From positions 372,001-436,000 of the forward strand of contig CAWEIU010000001.1 in NCBI GenBank assembly GCA_963809245.1: 64,000 bases of DNA, written 5' to 3'. Below the pieces are notes generated by a model. That model was not told the DNA's origin. It was given only the letters and a program-made list of their open reading frames with translations, and searched no databases. The position numbers were made by a program, and so were the translations under genes. Positions 1 to 8,618 of the stretch are shown here, piece after piece (within the stretch, counting starts at the first letter, position 1; the number at the start of each line of letters is the position of its first letter). The DNA comes from Roseiarcus sp963809245. GTDB lineage: Bacteria; Pseudomonadota; Alphaproteobacteria; Rhizobiales; Beijerinckiaceae.

Positions 1-2879
1 TGCAGGCGCTCGACGGAGGAATCGACGTAACGCACCGTGCCGGCCGCGGTCGTCTCTTCGCCGAGCACGTGCCAGGGCTCGAGCGCCTGGCGGATTTCCA
101 TTTCCACGCCGCCGTGCGCGACGCGGCCGTAGACGGGAAAGCGAAATTCGCGCTGCGCCTCGAACCACTCGGCTTGAAAGGCGTAGCCGGCGGCATCGAG
201 GTCGGCGAGCACGCCGAGAAAATCCTCCCAGACGAAATGCGGCAGCATGAAACGGTCGTGCAGGCTGGCGCCCCAGCGCACCGGCGCGCCGCGCTGCGGC
301 TCGCGCCAGAACCAGGCGATCAGCGCGCGCAGCAGCAATTGCTGGGCGAGGCTCATGCGCGCGTCGGGCGGCATTTCGAAGGCGCGGAACTCGACGAGAC
401 CGAGCCGCCCGGTCGCGCTGTCGGGCGAATAGAGCTTGTCGATGCAGATTTCGGCGCGATGGGTGTTGCCGGTCACGTCGACCAGGAGATTGCGATAGAG
501 CCGGTCGACCAGCCACGGCGGCGCGGCGTCGCCGGGGGCTGGCGTCTCGGCGAGCGCGATCTCGAGTTCGTAGAGCTGATCGTTGCGCGCCTCGTCGAGC
601 CGCGGCGCCTGGCTCGTCGGGCCGATGAAGAGGCCGGAAAAGAGATAGGAGAGCGAGGGGTGGCGCTGCCAATAGAGGACGAGGCTCGCCAGCAGGTCGG
701 GCCGCCGGAGGAACGGCGAGTTGGCCGGAGTGGGGCCGCCGAGGACGACGTGGTTGCCGCCGCCCGTGCCGGTATGGCGGCCGTCGGTCATGAACTTCTC
801 CGCCCCGAGCCGCGATTGGCGCGCCTCGTCATAGAGGCCGATCGTCGTCTCGACCGCCTGCCGCCAGGAAGCGGCGGGATGGATGTTGACCTCGATGACG
901 CCGGGGTCGGGCGTCACCTTGATGCAGTCGACGCGCGGATCGTAGGGCGGCGTATAGCCCTCGATGCGCACCGGCAGGTTTCGCTCCCGGGCGATCGCCT
1001 CGACGATCTCCAGCACTTCGAGATAGTCCTCGAAGGTCGCGACCGGCGGCATGAAGACGCAGAGCGCGCCGTCGCGCGGCTCGACCGTCAGCGCGGTGCG
1101 GACCGGGCCGTCGCCTGAGGCCGCTTCGGCTCGCTGCGGCGGCTCCGCCGCCGGGCGCATAGGGGCCGCCGGTCGGATGTGCGCCGGCGCCGGCAAATCG
1201 CCGCGTGGCTCCAGCGGATCCTGGGCGAGAACGATAGGCGTCTCCGATGTCCCCACAATGGGCAGGGACTTCATCGGCAGCCGGAGGCCGATCGGCGAAT
1301 CGCCGGGAATGAGAAACAGCTTGCCGCGGCGAAGCGGCCAGCGCTCGCTGCGCCAGCCGCGCGCCGCCGCGTTCCAGCGCTGCACCGGCAGCACGAAGCC
1401 GCTCGGGCGCGAGAGGCCCCGATCGAACGTGCGCACCATGCGCGCCCGCTCTTCCGGGTCCTCGATCTTGGGGTCGGCCGGGTCGACGTTGACTGGCAGC
1501 GCGCCCTCCCGCATCGTCCAGTAGGATGCATCTTCATAGGCGGGGATGACGTAGTCCCCGGCGATCCCGAGCCGCGTGGCGATGTCCTCGGCGACGGCCC
1601 GCGCCGCCTCGCCGCTCGCCCCGGCGGTTTGTCCGGCGCCCGCGATCCGCGCAGGGTCCTGCCAGATCGGCTTGCCGTCGCGCCGCCAGTAGAGCGAAAA
1701 CGCCCAGCGCGGCAGGCTCTCGCCGGGGTACCATTTGCCCAGGCCGTAGTGCAGGAAGCCGCCCGGCGCGAAGCGGCTCTGCAGGCGCCGGATCAACGCC
1801 TCGGCGCGCGCCTGCTTGGCGCCGCCGACCGCCGCCGTGTTCCACTCCGGCGCGTCATAGTCGTCGATCGAAACGAAAGTCGGCTCGCCGCCCATCGTCA
1901 GGCGCACGTCCTGCGCCGCAAGGTCGCGGTCGACCGCGTCGCCCAGCGCGTCGAGCTTGGCCCAGGAGTCGTCGGTGAAGGGCAGCGTCACACGCGGCGC
2001 CTCGCGCAGCCGCGTGACCTTCATGTCGAAGTCGAAGGTGACCTGCGCCGGCTCGACGAGCCCCGTGATGGGCGCCGCGGAGCGATAATGCGGCGTCGCG
2101 CACAACGGCAGATGGCCTTCGCCGCAGAAGAGGCCCGAGGTCGCGTCAAGGCCGATCCAACCGGCGCCGGGGATATAGACCTCCGCCCAGGCGTGCAGGT
2201 CGGTGAAATCCTTGTCTGTCCCACGCGGACCCTCGATCGGATCGACGTCGGCGCGCAATTGGATGAGATAGCCGGAGACGAAGCGGGCGGCGAGGCCGAG
2301 GCGGCGCAGGAGCTGCACCAGCAGCCAAGCAGAATCGCGGCAGGAGCCCGAGCGGAGGAGGAGCGTGTCGTCAGGCTCCTGCACGCCCGCCTCCATGCGG
2401 ATGACGTAGCGGATCATCCGCTGCAGCTCGGCGTTGAGGCCGACGAGGAAGGCGATCGTCCGCTCGCGCCGCTGCGCGACCTCCGCGACGAGCTTCTCCA
2501 GCAGCGGGCCGCCCGGCTCCGGCGTCAGATAGGCGGCAAGCTCGATCGCGAGCTCCTCCGGATAGGCGAAGGGGAAGGTCTCGGCGTAGGGCTCGACGAA
2601 AAAATCGAACGGATTGACGACGGCGAGCTCGGCGGTCAGATCGACCTCGACTTTGAATTCCTCCACAGGTTCTGGGAAGACGTAGCGCGCGAGCCAGTTG
2701 CCGTGCGGGTCTTGCTGCCAGTTTACGAAGTGGTTCGCCGGCGTCACGGTGAGCGAATAGCTCGGCGTTCGCGTCCGGCAATGCGGGGCGGGGCGCAGGC
2801 GGATCGACTGCGGCCCCAGCAACGTCGGGCGGTCGTAGACGTATCGGGTGAGGTGATGGAGGCCGACGAGAATCGCCAA
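1..2879 (-). CDS. Transglutaminase-like / DUF2126 protein (3' end off window)
   Basis: The reading frame is open from a TTG codon at 2879 to the left edge (about 960 codons), so the C-terminus lies outside the window. The N-terminus (ILVGLHHLTRYVYDRP, then PQSIRLRPAPHCRT) is that of bacterial transglutaminase-like proteins with an N-terminal beta domain. Further on, LIRRLQSRFAPGGFLHYG and the segment after it are characteristic of DUF2126, which is fused to a transglutaminase core in a roughly 1,100-residue family. These are presumed papain-fold cysteine peptidases or amidases with no established substrate. The start is inferred: GTC and GAT codons precede the TTG, and no ATG lies in frame near the conserved N-terminus. 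Confidence 0.85.
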   Translation of the reverse strand, partial: MAILVGLHHLTRYVYDRPTLLGPQSIRLRPAPHCRTRTPSYSLTVTPANHFVNWQQDPHGNWLARYVFPEPVEEFKVEVDLTAELAVVNPFDFFVEPYAETFPFAYPEELAIELAAYLTPEPGGPLLEKLVAEVAQRRERTIAFLVGLNAELQRMIRYVIRMEAGVQEPDDTLLLRSGSCRDSAWLLVQLLRRLGLAARFVSGYLIQLRADVDPIEGPRGTDKDFTDLHAWAEVYIPGAGWIGLDATSGLFCGEGHLPLCATPHYRSAAPITGLVEPAQVTFDFDMKVTRLREAPRVTLPFTDDSWAKLDALGDAVDRDLAAQDVRLTMGGEPTFVSIDDYDAPEWNTAAVGGAKQARAEALIRRLQSRFAPGGFLHYGLGKWYPGESLPRWAFSLYWRRDGKPIWQDPARIAGAGQTAGASGEAARAVAEDIATRLGIAGDYVIPAYEDASYWTMREGALPVNVDPADPKIEDPEERARMVRTFDRGLSRPSGFVLPVQRWNAAARGWRSERWPLRRGKLFLIPGDSPIGLRLPMKSLPIVGTSETPIVLAQDPLEPRGDLPAPAHIRPAAPMRPAAEPPQRAEAASGDGPVRTALTVEPRDGALCVFMPPVATFEDYLEVLEIVEAIARERNLPVRIEGYTPPYDPRVDCIKVTPDPGVIEVNIHPAASWRQAVETTIGLYDEARQSRLGAEKFMTDGRHTGTGGGNHVVLGGPTPANSPFLRRPDLLASLVLYWQRHPSLSYLFSGLFIGPTSQAPRLDEARNDQLYELEIALAETPAPGDAAPPWLVDRLYRNLLVDVTGNTHRAEICIDKLYSPDSATGRLGLVEFRAFEMPPDARMSLAQQLLLRALIAWFWREPQRGAPVRWGASLHDRFMLPHFVWEDFLGVLADLDAAGYAFQAEWFEAQREFRFPVYGRVAHGGVEMEIRQALEPWHVLGEETTAAGTVRYVDSSVERL

Positions 2880-3096
2880 GACATCGCCTTTCGGTCGGAA
2901 CGCAGAATCATAAAGCAAACGGCGGGCCGGCCGGATTTGGCGGCGCCGACGGCGGCGGTGTCAATTCCCCCAGCGCCTCTGCCTAATCCGCCGGCGTGCT
3001 GATCAAGCCGTAGGCGGGCCGGGCTGGGGACGGCGCCGGGCATCTGCGCGAGGCCGCTTGCATCGGCGTGCGGGTTGCGGCAAAAGGGGCGGCGCT

Positions 3097-3172
3097 AGGA
3101 GTGTAGCTCAACTGGTAGAGCACCGGTCTCCAAAACCGGGGGTTGGGGGTTCGAGCCCCTCCACTCCTGCCA
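3097..3172 (+). tRNA. trnW: tRNA-Trp (CCA anticodon)
   Basis: A 76-nt cloverleaf can be drawn by hand. The acceptor arms AGGAGTG and CACTCCT pair over 7 bp, the anticodon stem CCGGT/ACCGG encloses the loop CTCCAAA with anticodon CCA, and the T arm GGGGTTCGAGCCCC is complete. The 3' CCA is encoded. In many alphaproteobacteria tRNA-Trp sits directly upstream of secE-nusG. Here that pair is about 16.4 kb further on in the same orientation. Confidence 0.97.
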
Positions 3173-3249
3173 TCCCATGAAATGATGGCGGCTTAGTCCT
3201 GCAAAGCGCCTGCCCATTTGGGGCGCAGGAGGCGGCGGCATGGGCCTCA

Positions 3250-4743
3250 TTAGGAGGCCTTTCGTCCAAATCCGGCGTCCGGTCCGTCGACGATGGCCTC
3301 CGCTTCGATTTCGACTTCGTAATCGCCGATGAGCGCTCCGGCCTGGACCAACGTGTTGGCCGGGAGAACGTCGGCGAAGACGCGGCCGTGCGCGCGCGAG
3401 ACCGGTTCCCAATTGGCGGCGTCGCGCAGGTAGACCCGCGTCCGCACCACGTCCGCCAACTCGCCGCCGAGCGCTTCGAGAGCGGCGGTGATCTTGTCGA
3501 GGATGTAGGTCGTTTGCGCGCCGGCGTCGCCCGGCGCAACGCAACGGTTCGCGCCATGCGTCGCGGTGGTGCCGGAAACGAAAATCCTGTCCCCGACCCG
3601 GACCGCCCGGCTGTAGCCGGCGATCGGCTCCCAGACGCTGCCCGACGAGACGCGCATCCGGCCGCGGCGGCCGTGCGCGCTCTCGGCTTTGTAACCCTTG
3701 GGCGCGGCGTCGAGGTGATGGCTAAGATCGCCCGTCGCTGTGAGATAGGGCGGACGGCGATACTCGTCGCCGCAATCGCCTGGAACGCTTTTCGTTGCGC
3801 GGAACGATTCGGTCAAAGCCGCTCGGTCTTCGTCGTCGAGCGCAAAATCGAAGACCTTGAGATTGTCGGCGCGATGTTCGCGCTCAGTGACGCGGGCGCC
3901 GATGACGCACGCGGCGACGGCGTCGTGATCGAGCACCCAGCGCGTCGCGACATTGGCGACGGAGACGCCATGTTTGCGCGCAATCTTCGCTGCGGCGGAA
4001 AGGATCGCCTGCAGCGCCGGCCATCCGCCGGCCGTGTCGATGAAACGCTTGTACTTCGAGCGGCTCCAGTCGGGCAGCGACTGAGGCTCGCTTCGATTGA
4101 GCCAGGCGTCGGACAGGAAGCCGCCGCACAGGGTTCCGTAAGCAAGCAGTTTCACGCCCGTTGTGCGGCAGAGCGCCGATAGCGGTCCAGCGGCGCGCCG
4201 GTCGATCAAGGAAAACGAAACCTGATTGCTGACGATGGGCACGCCGTCGGCGAGCGCGAGCGCGAGATGCGCGGCGTCGAAATTGGTGACGCCGATCGCT
4301 TTGATCAAGCCTTCCTGCTTGAGCCGCGTCAGCTCGTGCAAGGCGTCGAGCCAGGCGGGATGTTCGAACCGCCACCAATGGAATTGCAGCAGGTCGACTT
4401 TGCGGACGCCCAGCCGATCAAGCCGCTCCTGGACGCCGCGGCGCACGATCTCGGGCGTCATCGGGCCTGGCGTCGGGCACCACTTGGTGAACGCGAGCGG
4501 CCGCTGTTCGGCGCGAAAGCGCGAGAGCAGGCGGCCGGCGATCAGCTCGGCGCTGCCGTAATGATCGGCCATGTCGAACGTATCGAATCCCGCAGCGGCG
4601 TAGCTTTCGAGCGCGTCGGCGGCGCTCTCGGGATCGAGCGTTGCGCCGTGCTTTTCGAGGTCGGCTACTTGCCAGAGGCCTGAGATCAGCCGGCTGACGT
4701 TCAAATCGTCGCCGAAGGTGATGCGATCGGGACTTTTAGTCAT
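3250..4743 (-). CDS. Aldo/keto reductase fused to a RidA-like domain
   Basis: This 497-residue protein has two domains. Residues 1 to about 340 form an aldo/keto reductase barrel with the full catalytic tetrad: Asp57 and Tyr62 (FDMADHYGS), Lys87 (FTKWCP) and His122 (LLQFHWW). Residues about 370-490 match the RidA/YjgF enamine-imine deaminase family (VGDRIFVSGTTATHG, then VVRTRVYLRD with the family Arg near 436 and a conserved Glu near 480). The ATG at 4743 was preferred over an upstream in-frame start because it begins at the family N-terminus and overlaps the livM stop by 8 nt, suggesting translational coupling. As last gene of the leftward liv operon it probably acts on an amine or imine-forming compound imported by that transporter. 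The substrate is unknown. The second reductase at 8619 is a clear paralogue without RidA. Confidence 0.88.
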   Translation of the reverse strand: MTKSPDRITFGDDLNVSRLISGLWQVADLEKHGATLDPESAADALESYAAAGFDTFDMADHYGSAELIAGRLLSRFRAEQRPLAFTKWCPTPGPMTPEIVRRGVQERLDRLGVRKVDLLQFHWWRFEHPAWLDALHELTRLKQEGLIKAIGVTNFDAAHLALALADGVPIVSNQVSFSLIDRRAAGPLSALCRTTGVKLLAYGTLCGGFLSDAWLNRSEPQSLPDWSRSKYKRFIDTAGGWPALQAILSAAAKIARKHGVSVANVATRWVLDHDAVAACVIGARVTEREHRADNLKVFDFALDDEDRAALTESFRATKSVPGDCGDEYRRPPYLTATGDLSHHLDAAPKGYKAESAHGRRGRMRVSSGSVWEPIAGYSRAVRVGDRIFVSGTTATHGANRCVAPGDAGAQTTYILDKITAALEALGGELADVVRTRVYLRDAANWEPVSRAHGRVFADVLPANTLVQAGALIGDYEVEIEAEAIVDGPDAGFGRKAS

Positions 4744-5731
4744 TGCGCGTCTCGTGGTTGAGCGCCAAGCGGGATTGCGAAAGCCCGGCCAGATGGCGAG
4801 ATACGATCCTGGTTTCGCCCAGTAGGCCGCGCGGCCGCCACAGCAGGATCGCGCAAAGCGCAAGGCCGATCAAAACGATCTGCAACGAGGCCGCGCGGGC
4901 CTGTTCGCCGGCCGGAAAGACCGCGGCGATCGCGCTCGCCGAAATCGCCCAGACGCCCCACACGACGATCGCGCCGACAATCGCGCCGCGATTGTTGCCC
5001 GAGCCGCCGACGATCAGCATGGCCCACACTTGGAAGGTCAGGGTCGGCAGATAGTCGTCGGGGGCGATGAAGCCGATGAAATGGGCTTGCGCGGCGCCCC
5101 CGAGACCCATGAGCGCGCCGCCGATGGCGAAAGCCTGCAAGCGAAAGCGCACCGAGCTCTTGCCGAGCGCCAAAGCCGCCTCTTCGTCCTCGCGGATCGC
5201 TCGCAACACGCGGCCCCACGGGCTGCGCAACAGACGTTCGAGCGCAAAATAGAGGGCGACGACGACGAGCGCGAGCAGCGTAAGGTTCAGGAGGCTGAAC
5301 AGCATCGGGTTTCCCGCGTAAGACGCAAAGGGGCGCGGGATGAAGCCAATGCCGAATGGCCCGCCTGTCACGTGCTCGAGGTTGAGAGCGCAGAGGCGGA
5401 TGACCACGGCGACGCCGAAGGTCGCGATCGCAAGATAGTCGGCGCGCAATCGGATCGTCAGCGCGCCGACGAGGAAGCTCGCCGCGCCCGCCCCCGCGGC
5501 GCCGCCGAGCCAACCGATCGCGATCGGCAGATCGAAGCCGCCGATCCGTCCTGCGGCCTCAGGCGTCGTCAACAAAGCCGAGACATAGGCGCCGATCGCC
5601 ATGAACCCCGCCACGCCCACATTGAAGAGACCCGTCTGCCCCCATTGGATGTTGAGGCCGAGGCAGACGATCGCGTAAGTCAGCGCCATCGTGAGAAAGA
5701 ATGCGGCGTAGCCGACAAGATCGAGGATCAT
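4736..5731 (-). CDS. livM: Branched-chain amino acid-type ABC permease, LivM family
   Basis: This 331-residue inner-membrane protein has multiple hydrophobic segments and typical LivM features: NIQWGQTGLFNVG near the N-terminus, YLAIATFGVAVVIRL in the middle, and a DYLPTLTFQVWAMLIVGGSGN loop near the C-terminus. With LivH it would form the translocation channel of an ABC importer. The ATG at 5731 (MILDLVGYAAFF) lies 1 nt past the livH stop and is preferred to an in-frame codon 12 residues upstream. It is third-to-last in the order livG-livF-livH-livM-akr. The family name is certain, but transport of leucine, isoleucine or valine is not implied, because this family carries amides, urea and aromatic acids too. 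Confidence 0.93.
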   Translation of the reverse strand: MILDLVGYAAFFLTMALTYAIVCLGLNIQWGQTGLFNVGVAGFMAIGAYVSALLTTPEAAGRIGGFDLPIAIGWLGGAAGAGAASFLVGALTIRLRADYLAIATFGVAVVIRLCALNLEHVTGGPFGIGFIPRPFASYAGNPMLFSLLNLTLLALVVVALYFALERLLRSPWGRVLRAIREDEEAALALGKSSVRFRLQAFAIGGALMGLGGAAQAHFIGFIAPDDYLPTLTFQVWAMLIVGGSGNNRGAIVGAIVVWGVWAISASAIAAVFPAGEQARAASLQIVLIGLALCAILLWRPRGLLGETRIVSRHLAGLSQSRLALNHETRND

Positions 5732-5732
5732 T

Positions 5733-6638
5733 TCAAGATCTTCCGAACAGGCCGCGCGGGCGCACAAGCAGGATGACCACGAGAACGGCGAAGGCGACGG
5801 CGGCGCGCCACTCGGCGCCGATCAGCCGCACCGTAATCGATTCGGCGAGCCCGATGATCAATCCGCCGAGGAGCGCGCCCGGCGCGCTGCCGATGCCGCC
5901 GAGAATTGCCGCCGCGAACAGCGGCAGCAGCAGATCGACGCCCATCGTCGGGCGGATCTGAACGACGAGGCCCGCCATGATTCCTGCGAGACATGCGAGA
6001 CCGGCGCCGAGAATCCAGACGAGGCGGATCGTCTTGCGGCTGTCTACGCCGACGATTCCGGCAAGCGCGGGATTCTCGCTCACCGCCCGCATGGCCCGTC
6101 CGACCGCGGTATGCGTGATGAAGAGATGGGTTGCGACGACGACGATCGCCGCGACGACGAGACAGAGCAGCGCGTCCGGCGTCGCGCGCATGCCCAAGAA
6201 GCGCAGCGCGATCTGCAGCCCGTCCGCGTAATAGGCTGGCCTCGACGTGAAGATGAACTCGAGGAGATTGCGCAGAACCAGCGCAGCGCCAAAACTCGCC
6301 ATCACCAGGATGATGCTGGCGCCGCCCCTGGCGCGCAGGGGCCCGAACAGCAGGGCGTCGGCGAGCAGCGCCAGCGCGGCGGTCAACGCAATCGCGGCGA
6401 GCGCCGCGATCGGCAACGACCAGCCGAAGGAAAAGGGGCCGAGCGGGGCGGCGAGACCCGGCGCGAGGACGCCGAGGAAGCCGCTGAGGGCGAGGGCGAT
6501 GTAGGCGCCCCAGGCGATGAATTCGCCGTGCGCGAAATTGGAGAAGCGGAGGATCGAATAGGTCAGGGTGATGCCGATCGCGCCGAGCCCGATCATCGCG
6601 CCGTCAATGAGCCCGTCCATGAGGATCTGCGGGCTCAT
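5733..6638 (-). CDS. livH: Branched-chain amino acid-type ABC permease, LivH family
   Basis: This 301-residue membrane protein opens with the LivH signature (DGLIDGAMIGLGAIGITLTY, then SNFAHGEF) and ends with the RPRGLFG motif common to LivH/LivM permeases. It pairs with LivM as the channel of the importer. The start ATG at 6638 overlaps the livF TGA (ATGA arrangement), and the stop is separated from the livM ATG by one base, so the three genes are surely cotranscribed. The usual LivH length is 290-310 residues. Substrate specificity resides in the binding protein, encoded divergently at 9736. Confidence 0.94.
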   Translation of the reverse strand: MSPQILMDGLIDGAMIGLGAIGITLTYSILRFSNFAHGEFIAWGAYIALALSGFLGVLAPGLAAPLGPFSFGWSLPIAALAAIALTAALALLADALLFGPLRARGGASIILVMASFGAALVLRNLLEFIFTSRPAYYADGLQIALRFLGMRATPDALLCLVVAAIVVVATHLFITHTAVGRAMRAVSENPALAGIVGVDSRKTIRLVWILGAGLACLAGIMAGLVVQIRPTMGVDLLLPLFAAAILGGIGSAPGALLGGLIIGLAESITVRLIGAEWRAAVAFAVLVVILLVRPRGLFGRS

Positions 6639-7381
6639 GCTTTCGCCCTCGCTGCGCCGAGATAGAGTTCGGCGATGATCGGACTGTCGGCGAGCGTCGC
6701 CGCCGGCCCCTCATGGCGCGCCTCGCCCTCGACCAGGATAACGGCCCGACTGGCGACGGCGAGCGCCGATTTGACGTTCTGTTCCACCAGAATGATCGTG
6801 ACGCCCGACGCGTTGATTGCTTTCAGGCGGCTGAAGACCTCGGTGGCCATTTTGGGCGACAGTCCCGCGGAGGGCTCGTCGAGAATGAGGAGGGAAGGCT
6901 CAACGATCAGCGCGCGCGCCGCGGCGAGCATCTGGCGCTGTCCGCCGGAGAGCTGACCTGCGGGGCGCCTTGGCTGCGCGGCAAGATCGGGGAACATCGC
7001 ATAAAGCTCGGCGATGCGCCGCGCCCGCACGCGTTTGGGCAGAAGATCGGCGGCCAAGCGCAGATTGTCTTCGATCGTCAGCGTGGCGAACACGTTCTCG
7101 GTCTGCGGCACGAAGGCGAGGCCGCGGCGGATTTTTTCATGCGCCGGCGTCGCGGTGATGTCCTCGCCGTTGAAGCGAACAGAGCCGTGGTGAATGGGAA
7201 CGAGGCCGGCGATGGCCTTCACCAAGGTCGATTTGCCGGCGCCGTTCGGGCCGAGCAGAACGACGAACTCGCCGGCGCCGACGGATAGATTGACGCCGCG
7301 CACGATCGGCAGATCGCGCTCGTAGCCGGCGACGAGGCCGCGGGTCTCCAGCCCCGACGGCGCAGCGGTCTCAGCGCTCAC
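6635..7381 (-). CDS. livF: ABC transporter ATP-binding protein, LivF family
   Basis: This 248-residue nucleotide-binding subunit shows Walker A GPNGAGKST, a Q-loop at FVPQTENVF, the signature LSGGQRQ and Walker B LLILDEPSAG. LEQ-type ILVEQNV near the end is typical of LivF. The GTG at 7381 was chosen over an upstream start: it produces a GTGA overlap with the livG stop, while the longer version would add 36 Arg-rich residues read from within livG. It works as a heterodimer with LivG on the cytoplasmic face of LivHM. Confidence 0.93.
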   Translation of the reverse strand: MSAETAAPSGLETRGLVAGYERDLPIVRGVNLSVGAGEFVVLLGPNGAGKSTLVKAIAGLVPIHHGSVRFNGEDITATPAHEKIRRGLAFVPQTENVFATLTIEDNLRLAADLLPKRVRARRIAELYAMFPDLAAQPRRPAGQLSGGQRQMLAAARALIVEPSLLILDEPSAGLSPKMATEVFSRLKAINASGVTIILVEQNVKSALAVASRAVILVEGEARHEGPAATLADSPIIAELYLGAARAKA

Positions 7382-8178
7382 GCGGCCTCGCCGAGATAGG
7401 CGGCGATCACAGCGGGATCGGCCGCGACGGCGGGGGGCGGTCCCTCGGCGAGCCACCGGCCGGAAGCCATGGCGACGACCCGCCCGCACAGCCGAGCCAC
7501 CATGTCCATATTGTGCTCGATCATCAGGATCGTCTCGCCTTGCGCGTTGAGGGTCCGCAGACGATCGATGATCAATTCGAGCAGCGTCGGGTTCACCCCG
7601 GCGGCGGGCTCGTCGAGCAGGATGGCTTGCGGCTCGGCCATCAGAATGCGAGCGAGTTCGAGCAGCTTGCGCTGTCCGCCCGAGAGGATGCGCGCCGGCT
7701 CGCTCTCGAGCCGCGACAAGCCGATGAAATCGAGCAACGCCCTGGCCTTCTCCGCGGCGCGCCGCTCCTCGGTCGCGACGCGGCCCGGCTGCAGAAAATT
7801 CATCGCGATGCGCTCGCCGGCCTGGTTCTGACCGCCGGTCAGCACGTTTTCGAGCACGGTCATGGCGGCGAACGGGCGCGGGATCTGGAAGGTGCGGCCG
7901 ACGCCGAGCTTGAGCCGGCTCTCCGGCCCTGCTTTCGAGACGTCGACGCCGGCGATGCGGATCGATCCGGCGGTTGGCCGAAGGCTGCCCGCCAGAAGAT
8001 TGAACAAGGTCGTTTTGCCGGCGCCGTTCGGTCCGATCAAGCCGACGATCTCGCCGCGCCGCAGGCCGATCGACATCATGTCCACCGCGCGCACGCCCCC
8101 GAACTGCTGGACGAGGCCGACGCCTTCGATCAGCGGCGCCTCGCTCGGCGTCTTTCCCCCTGCGTCGCTCCCCGGCAT
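7378..8178 (-). CDS. livG: ABC transporter ATP-binding protein, LivG family
   Basis: This 266-residue ATPase has Walker A GPNGAGKTT, the LivG-type VGRTFQIPRPFAAMTVLEN segment, signature ILSGGQRK and Walker B AILLDEPAAGVNP, followed by MIEHNMDMV. It is the first gene of the leftward operon livG-livF-livH-livM-akr/ridA. The ATG at 8178 is followed by a short variable stretch before the core begins near residue 16. Expression probably starts from the 54-nt region shared with the divergent gene at 8233. Confidence 0.94.
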   Translation of the reverse strand: MPGSDAGGKTPSEAPLIEGVGLVQQFGGVRAVDMMSIGLRRGEIVGLIGPNGAGKTTLFNLLAGSLRPTAGSIRIAGVDVSKAGPESRLKLGVGRTFQIPRPFAAMTVLENVLTGGQNQAGERIAMNFLQPGRVATEERRAAEKARALLDFIGLSRLESEPARILSGGQRKLLELARILMAEPQAILLDEPAAGVNPTLLELIIDRLRTLNAQGETILMIEHNMDMVARLCGRVVAMASGRWLAEGPPPAVAADPAVIAAYLGEAA

Positions 8179-8232
8179 AATCGCTTGCGTCCGTTGTTGA
8201 TTAAGATTTTGGCGTCACATTATAGTGTGCGC
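8179..8232. promoter_or_regulatory. Divergent promoter region with an AT-centred palindrome
   Basis: Only 54 bp separate livG from the TIGR04076 gene. Rightward, TTGATT (8197-8202) and TATAGT (8221-8226) are spaced by 18 bp, placing transcription start at or next to the ATG at 8233. Leftward, TATAAT reads on the minus strand at 8219-8224. Both -10 elements lie inside an imperfect palindrome, CACATTATAGTGTG (8216-8229, 12 of 14 positions symmetrical), flanked by GCG and CGC. It is a good candidate operator for coordinated control of both operons. No regulator gene directly abuts it; the GntR-family gene at 11030 is the nearest candidate. Confidence 0.55.
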
Positions 8233-8616
8233 ATGACGACGCAAGGCGCACACGACGGCGCGGCGCAAGCCGGCGCGACCGACGACACATTCGAACTCTA
8301 CGACCTCCGCGTCGAAGTGGTCGCGCCGGAAGGCGGCAAGATTTTCTGCGGCGCCAAGCCCGGCGATTATTTCGAATTGCGCGGCGAGATGTTGCATCTG
8401 CCGCCGGGGCAGGGGTTTTCGATCTATTCGTTGGCCGCGTTGCTGCCGCTCCTGCCGGCCAAGCAGCGTCCGACGCACAAGAACGATTGGATGACGAGCG
8501 ACGCCGAGGTCGCCTGTCCCGATCCCAATTGCTCGACGCGGTTTCGAATTCAGCGTTTAGGCTTGCGCCGTTTCAGCCATGCCGAAACGACGGCCGTACC
8601 GCTCGACGGAAAGTGA
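8233..8616 (+). CDS. TIGR04076 family protein
   Basis: This 127-residue protein is of unknown function. The arrangement DLRVEVVAPEGGKIFCGAKPGDYFE, GFSIYSLAALLPLLPAKQR and EVACPDPNCSTRFRI (given here in parts) matches the small TIGR04076 family: a strand-rich N-terminal half with a conserved Cys-Gly, a central IYSLAALLP helix and a VACPDP motif near the end. Cysteines at the C-G motif and in ACPDPNC could bind a metal, which is inference only. The predicted promoter puts the transcript start at the ATG, and no Shine-Dalgarno is visible, so the mRNA may be leaderless. It is followed after 2 nt by the aldo/keto reductase gene. Confidence 0.75.
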   Translation: MTTQGAHDGAAQAGATDDTFELYDLRVEVVAPEGGKIFCGAKPGDYFELRGEMLHLPPGQGFSIYSLAALLPLLPAKQRPTHKNDWMTSDAEVACPDPNCSTRFRIQRLGLRRFSHAETTAVPLDGK

Positions 8617-8618
8617 CC

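Noticed and set aside
69..3002. Two long plus-strand open frames (349 and 607 codons) at the left end
   Set aside because: They are opposite the transglutaminase/DUF2126 gene, whose family motifs are clear in the minus frame.
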